Shown here one piece after another: positions 6,933 through 10,403 of a stretch of DNA of 10,403 nucleotides. Source of the stretch: Caulobacteraceae bacterium (GTDB taxonomy: Bacteria; Pseudomonadota; Alphaproteobacteria; Caulobacterales; Caulobacteraceae). The translations under genes and the position numbers were made by a program. Location: the NCBI GenBank assembly GCA_947456005.1, contig CANGRP010000069.1, positions 1 through 10,403 of the forward strand, written 5' to 3'. Numbering within the stretch: position 1 is the stretch's first letter; each line of letters starts with the position of its first letter. A model generated the notes under the pieces. It was given only the letters and a program-made list of their open reading frames with translations. It had not been told where the DNA came from and did no database searches.

Positions 6933-8393
6933 TCAGGCGACGGAAGAGGGCGCCTTGGGATGACGTGGCGGCAGTCCGCCGATTTCCACCGCCGCCGCGC
7001 CGATCGCCTCGGCCAGGGCCGGGACCTCGGCGTCCCCGACGGTCCGCATCTCGAGGCGCACCCGGTCCTGCTCGATACGTCCCAGCACGCGGGTCGAGCC
7101 AGTGCGCAGGCGAAGCGCGAGGTCTTCCGCGCTGAGACGCAGGTGGCGGAGAGCGATGGCCCGGCCGGGCAGGGGACGCATGGGCAGGGCCCCGCCGCCG
7201 GCGAAGCCTTCGGTCGTGATGACCTCGGCGGAAAGCCCTGACAGGCCTTCGATCCGCGCAAGCAGGTCCCTGGCCCGGGCGTCCAGGGCCTGGACGTCCT
7301 GGGCCAGGCTCCGCAGGACGGGGACCCGGGCGAAGGGGTCCGAGGGCGGGCGATAGAGGCGCAGGGTGGCCGCCAGGGCCGCCGCCGACAGCTTGTCCAG
7401 CCTGAGCGCCCGGGCCAGCGGGTGGCCTTCCAGCCGGTCCACCAGGGCCTTGCGCCCGGCGGCCAGGCCCGCCTGAGGACCCCCCAGCAGCTTGTCGCCG
7501 CTGAAGATCACCAGGTCGGCGCCCGCCTGCAGGCTGGCCTGAACGGTCGGCTCGTCGGCCATGCCGAAGGCCGAGAGGTCGACGAGGGCGCCGCCGCCCA
7601 GGTCCTCGACCAGGAGGAGGCCGTGGGCGTGGGCGAAGTGGGCCAGGCTCTCCAGGGACGGGGCGCTGGTGAAGCCCGAGATCCGGAAATTGCTGGGATG
7701 GGTCCGCAGGATGACCCGGGCGTCCGGATGCTCTGCGAGGGCCCTTTCGTAGTCCCGCAGGTGGGTCCGGTTGGTGGTTCCGACCTCGACCAGGCGCGAG
7801 CCGCTCTGGGCCACCACGTCCGGGATGCGGAAGCCGCCGCCGATCTCGACCAGCTCGCCGCGCGAGACGATAACCGGCGCTCCCTCAGCCAGGGCGGCCA
7901 GGGCCAGGAGGACCGCGCCGGCGCAGTTGTTGACCGCCAGGCCCGCCTCGGCTCCCGTCCGCTCGGCGATGAGAGGGGTCAGGTGCGCCTGCCGCGACGA
8001 CCGCCGGCCGGTGTCCAGGTCCATCTCGAGGTTGGCGTAGCCGGCGACGGCCTGGATCGCCGCCACCGCCTCCGGCGCCAGCGGCGCCCGCCCGAGGTTG
8101 GTGTGGATCACCACGCCCGTGGCGTTGATCACCGGAAAGAGGGTCTCGCGGACGCCCTCGGACAGGCGGGCCTCCGCCGCCTGCAGCAGGTCGGTGACGG
8201 TGGGAAGGGCGAGGGGGTCGGCGGCCAGTCGCATCCGGGCCTCGGCCAGGACCGACCTCACCGCCGCGGTCAAGGCCGCGCCGCCGAAGCGGGCCTTCAG
8301 CGCCGCCGCGGCGGGCGCCTCGCAGACGACGCCCACCGCCGGCAGTCGACGCCGGGGATCCGTCTGGACGGCCGTGGGAGACTTCAGGGTCAC
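6933..8393 (-). CDS. selA: L-seryl-tRNA(Sec) selenium transferase
   Basis: SelA is the cytoplasmic PLP enzyme that converts seryl-tRNA(Sec) to selenocysteyl-tRNA(Sec) using selenophosphate. At 486 residues it is close to the usual length of about 460. The family blocks are present: VINATGVVIHTNLGRAPL (88-105), the TGRRSSR segment (128-134), the HPSNFRISGF block (232-241), and the PLP-lysine motif SGDKLLGGPQAG (298-309) with K301 as the expected Schiff-base lysine. The start is GTG at 8393-8391, preceded by a strong GAGAGGAAG with a 7-nt spacer. The open frame running on to 8990 is only the antisense of selB. Divergent from selB across 127 bp. Downstream on the same strand, 74 bp away, lies the photolyase pair, possibly in one transcript. 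Confidence 0.96.
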   Translation of the reverse strand: MTLKSPTAVQTDPRRRLPAVGVVCEAPAAAALKARFGGAALTAAVRSVLAEARMRLAADPLALPTVTDLLQAAEARLSEGVRETLFPVINATGVVIHTNLGRAPLAPEAVAAIQAVAGYANLEMDLDTGRRSSRQAHLTPLIAERTGAEAGLAVNNCAGAVLLALAALAEGAPVIVSRGELVEIGGGFRIPDVVAQSGSRLVEVGTTNRTHLRDYERALAEHPDARVILRTHPSNFRISGFTSAPSLESLAHFAHAHGLLLVEDLGGGALVDLSAFGMADEPTVQASLQAGADLVIFSGDKLLGGPQAGLAAGRKALVDRLEGHPLARALRLDKLSAAALAATLRLYRPPSDPFARVPVLRSLAQDVQALDARARDLLARIEGLSGLSAEVITTEGFAGGGALPMRPLPGRAIALRHLRLSAEDLALRLRTGSTRVLGRIEQDRVRLEMRTVGDAEVPALAEAIGAAAVEIGGLPPRHPKAPSSVA

Positions 8394-8400
8394 AGGGGCG

Positions 8401-8409
8401 CTTCCTCTC
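8401..8409 (-). promoter_or_regulatory. Ribosome binding site of selA
   Basis: GAGAGGAAG read on the minus strand lies 7 nt upstream of the GTG at 8393. It fixes the selA start against the much longer open frame, which has no ribosome site and runs antisense through selB. Confidence 0.75.
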
Positions 8410-8418
8410 GGGGCTGGA

Positions 8419-8447
8419 CTATAGGGACGCCTTCCAAGCCCCGGCAA
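8419..8447 (-). promoter_or_regulatory. Predicted selA promoter
   Basis: On the minus strand, TTGCCG (8447-8442) and CTATAG (8424-8419) are separated by 17 nt, fitting the TTGACG / GCTANA-type housekeeping promoter of alphaproteobacteria. The expected start of transcription near 8412 gives a leader of about 20 nt that just accommodates the selA ribosome site. It is one of the few AT-containing spots in the gap. Confidence 0.45.
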
Positions 8448-8466
8448 GCGAGGCGGATGACCTCGC
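8448..8466. other. Small inverted repeat in the selA-selB gap
   Basis: GCGAGG (8448-8453) and CCTCGC (8461-8466) can form a 6-bp stem with a 7-nt loop, CGGATGA. If selB transcription begins upstream of it, the hairpin would sit in the selB leader. A SECIS-like hairpin in the E. coli selAB leader is known to allow SelB feedback. Nothing here beyond position supports the same role, and the loop does not match the E. coli SECIS loop. Confidence 0.3.
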
Positions 8467-8491
8467 CGCCGGTTCGCCGTAGGGAGTCCCC

Positions 8492-8524
8492 ATGCATCGC
8501 CCTCGTCAGGGACAGTTCCGGTGA
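8492..8524 (+). CDS. Possible 10-codon leader peptide ahead of selB
   Basis: ATG at 8492 opens a 10-residue frame (MHRPRQGQFR) ending in TGA at 8522-8524. AGGGAG sits 5 nt upstream (8481-8486), a decent ribosome site. The stop overlaps the selB GTG start as GTGA, the arrangement used for translational coupling elsewhere in this window. It could set the rate of selB initiation. It may equally be a chance frame, because selB has its own AGGGA site at 8508-8512 inside this mini-ORF. Arg is frequent (3 of 10), though GC-rich DNA favours that anyway. Confidence 0.35.
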   Translation: MHRPRQGQFR

Positions 8525-10403
8525 CCGGCGCCCCGCCTCCGCCCCTTGGCCTGGCGGTGATCGGCCACGTCAACCACGGCAAGACGGCCCTGGTCCGGGC
8601 CCTGACCGGCATGGAGACCGACCGCCTGCCGGAGGAGAAGGCGAGGGGGCTGTCGATCACCCTGGGCTTCGCCTTCCGCGAGGACGCCGCCGGCCATGTC
8701 GACTTCCTGGACGCCCCGGGCCACGAGGATTTCCTGCGCGCCATGGTCATGGGAACGGCGGGCGCCCGGGCGGCCCTGCTGGTCGTCTCCGCTGTCGAGG
8801 GCTTCGCCCGCCAGACCCGCGAGCATCTGCAGATCGCCGGCCTCATGGGCCTCAACCTGGGCCTGGTGGCCGTGACCAAGGCCGACCTGGTCCCGCCGGA
8901 CGCCCGCCCAGGCCTCGAGACCCGCCTGCGCCGCGAGCTCGAGGCCAGCTTCCTGGCCTCGGCGCCCATCGTCTTCTGCTCGGCCCTCACGGGCGAGGGG
9001 CTCGAGGCCCTTCACGGCGGGATCCGGGCCCTGGCCGCGCAGGCCCCGCCGCCCGAACCCCTGCCGGGCGTCTTCCTGCCGCTGGACCGGGTCTTCAGCC
9101 TGGCGGGCGCGGGCACCGTCGTCACCGGCTCCCTGCAGGGTGCGGCCCTTCATGCGGGTGAGGAGGGGGTGCTGGAGCCGTCAGGCCGCCGGGTGCACGT
9201 GCGCCAGCTCCAGGTCCACGGCCGGCAGGTGGCCTCGGCTCCGGTCGGCGGCCGGGTGGCGGCGGCCCTGCGCGGCGTGTCGCCGGACGAGGTCCGGGCG
9301 GGGGAGGTCCTCTGCACACCCGGGATCTTCCCGGCCTCTGCCCGTATCGACATCGCCCTGACCCTTTCCCCGGACGCCCCCCGTCCACTCCGCTCCGGGG
9401 ACGAGGTCCGGGTTCTCTGGGGGGCCCGGCAGGACATCGCCCGCATCCGCCTGATCGGGGACGCCGCCCTGGCGCCGGGGGCGGAGGGACTGGCCCAGCT
9501 CCGTCTGGCGGCGCCCGCGCCGGTCCACGCCGGCCAGCGCCTCCTCCTGCGTCGCCCCTCGCCCGCCGCCACCCTGGGGGGAGGCCAGGTGCTGGATCCC
9601 GTCGCGCCCCTGCTCCGGTCCCGGACCCTTGAGGCGCGGCGCGAACTGCTGGCCGTCGCCTCGGAGGGACGGCTGGAGCCCATTGCAGAGGCCCTCGCCC
9701 GGCGGGATGGCGGCGCCGTGTCCGCAACCGAGGCGGCCCGGCTGTCGCGCCGGCCTGCGGAAGAGGTCCGCTCGCGCCTCGCCCGGACCTTCGTGCGCCT
9801 CGACGAGGATCTCTTCGCACCGGAGTCCGCCGTGGAGTCGGCGATGCAGGCCTATCTGGACCGGCTTGGCGAGGCGCACCACGCCCACCCCATGCGCGCC
9901 TTTGTCGCTCTTGGCGCCCTCCGGGGCGGCCTCTCCCGGACCCTGTCCCGGGAGCTGATCGTGCACGTGGAGGGCCGGCTCGCTGACTCTGGCGAGATCC
10001 GGATCGAACGGGGCCAGGCGGCCCTGAAGGGCCACGACCCTTTCGCCACCCTGTCGCCGGATCAGCGCGCCCGCCTGGGAGAGATCGAGTCGACCTGCCG
10101 GGAGGGCGGCATGACCCCGCCGGACGCCTCGGTCCTCGCCGGCGAAGCGGACTCCGCCGCCCTCCTGGGCCTCCTGGTGGAGTCCGGGCGACTGGTCTCC
10201 CTGCGCAACCACGCCCTGCGCCAGACCCTGGTCTTCCACCGTGACGCCCTCGACGCGGCCCTCCGGGACCTGAAGGCGGCCTTCCCGCCGCCTGCGGAGT
10301 TCACCACCGGCGAGGCCCGGGCTGCCCTTTCCACCTCGCGCAAGTTCATCGTCCCGGTCCTGGAGTTCCTCGACGCCCGGGGTGACACGGTCCGCCGGGG
10401 CGA
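8521..10403 (+). CDS. selB: Selenocysteine-specific elongation factor, 3' end cut by window
   Basis: SelB is the GTPase that carries selenocysteyl-tRNA(Sec) to UGA codons marked by a SECIS hairpin. The 627 visible codons begin at GTG 8521, with AGGGA 8 nt upstream. GTPase motifs are G1 GHVNHGKT (15-22), switch I RGLSITLGF (42-50), G3 DAPGH (64-68), G4 TKAD (119-122) and G5 SALTG (154-158). EF-Tu-like beta domains follow (FLPLDRVFSLAGAGTVVTGS). The C-terminal half carries the winged-helix array that binds SECIS RNA. The last visible block, SRKFIVPVLEFLDARGDTVRRG split across the edge, aligns with the final winged helix of E. coli SelB, so only about 15-25 residues are missing. The Asp usual in G1 (GHVDHGKT) is Asn18. 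Divergent partner of selA. Confidence 0.96.
   Translation, partial: MTGAPPPPLGLAVIGHVNHGKTALVRALTGMETDRLPEEKARGLSITLGFAFREDAAGHVDFLDAPGHEDFLRAMVMGTAGARAALLVVSAVEGFARQTREHLQIAGLMGLNLGLVAVTKADLVPPDARPGLETRLRRELEASFLASAPIVFCSALTGEGLEALHGGIRALAAQAPPPEPLPGVFLPLDRVFSLAGAGTVVTGSLQGAALHAGEEGVLEPSGRRVHVRQLQVHGRQVASAPVGGRVAAALRGVSPDEVRAGEVLCTPGIFPASARIDIALTLSPDAPRPLRSGDEVRVLWGARQDIARIRLIGDAALAPGAEGLAQLRLAAPAPVHAGQRLLLRRPSPAATLGGGQVLDPVAPLLRSRTLEARRELLAVASEGRLEPIAEALARRDGGAVSATEAARLSRRPAEEVRSRLARTFVRLDEDLFAPESAVESAMQAYLDRLGEAHHAHPMRAFVALGALRGGLSRTLSRELIVHVEGRLADSGEIRIERGQAALKGHDPFATLSPDQRARLGEIESTCREGGMTPPDASVLAGEADSAALLGLLVESGRLVSLRNHALRQTLVFHRDALDAALRDLKAAFPPPAEFTTGEARAALSTSRKFIVPVLEFLDARGDTVRRG

Noticed and set aside
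2947..8393. In-frame TGA that could be selenocysteine codons
   Set aside because: None of the identified genes has an internal TGA; each reads through to one terminal stop, so no selenoprotein is visible here.
8394..8520. Search for selC (tRNA-Sec) between selA and selB
   Set aside because: No cloverleaf, no GGTTC-type T-loop in the right context, and no long acceptor or variable arm could be found in the gap.
8394..8990. N-terminal extension of the selA frame
   Set aside because: This part is antisense to selB, lacks homology to SelA, and the GTG at 8393 has a strong ribosome site.
7422..9161. Plus-strand open frame of 579 codons
   Set aside because: It lies antisense to selA and out of frame over selB, is made of Arg/Gly/Pro-rich low-complexity sequence with no family motifs, and arises from the scarcity of stops in GC-rich DNA.
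9181..10239. Minus-strand open frame of 352 codons over selB
   Set aside because: The plus strand continues an intact SelB; the reverse frame has no family features.

Overview
The window is a GC-rich, gene-dense bacterial segment with strongly GC-biased third codon positions and many GTG starts. Its gene families and a TTGACG/TTGCCG style of promoter fit an alphaproteobacterium, probably in or near the Caulobacterales (Caulobacter/Phenylobacterium type). That placement is inferred from general sequence character, not from a search. I find eight protein genes, two of them cut by the window edges, and no tRNA, rRNA, CRISPR array or insertion sequence.

Left (1-322, +): the C-terminal end of an SPFH/prohibitin-type protein. 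It is convergent with, and overlaps by 20 bp, the end of a ferric iron ABC importer read leftwards. The importer is encoded in the order fbpA (lipoprotein iron-binding component, 3972-2947), fbpB (two-half permease, 2911-1352) and fbpC (ATPase, 1355-303). The gap in front of fbpA holds a good Fur-box-like inverted repeat (4019-4035) just downstream of a TTGACG element, so the operon is probably induced by iron starvation.

Centre (4124-6858, -): two translationally coupled genes of the photolyase/cryptochrome family. The first transcribed (6858-5659) appears to have its domains in swapped order, with the FAD-binding helical domain first and an alpha/beta, antenna-like domain last. The second (5662-4124) has the usual order and ends in a possible sliding-clamp-binding peptide. 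This pair is the most unusual part of the window.

Right (6933-10403): selA (minus) and selB (plus) are divergent. They encode the enzyme that makes selenocysteyl-tRNA(Sec) and the elongation factor that delivers it to UGA codons, so the organism very likely makes selenoproteins. The 127-bp gap between them holds a predicted selA promoter, a small hairpin, and a 10-codon mini-ORF whose stop overlaps the selB start. selB runs off the right edge with perhaps 15-25 codons missing. selA lies 74 bp upstream of the photolyase pair on the same strand with no clear terminator between, so the three may share a transcript. selC, selD and any selenoprotein gene lie outside the window.
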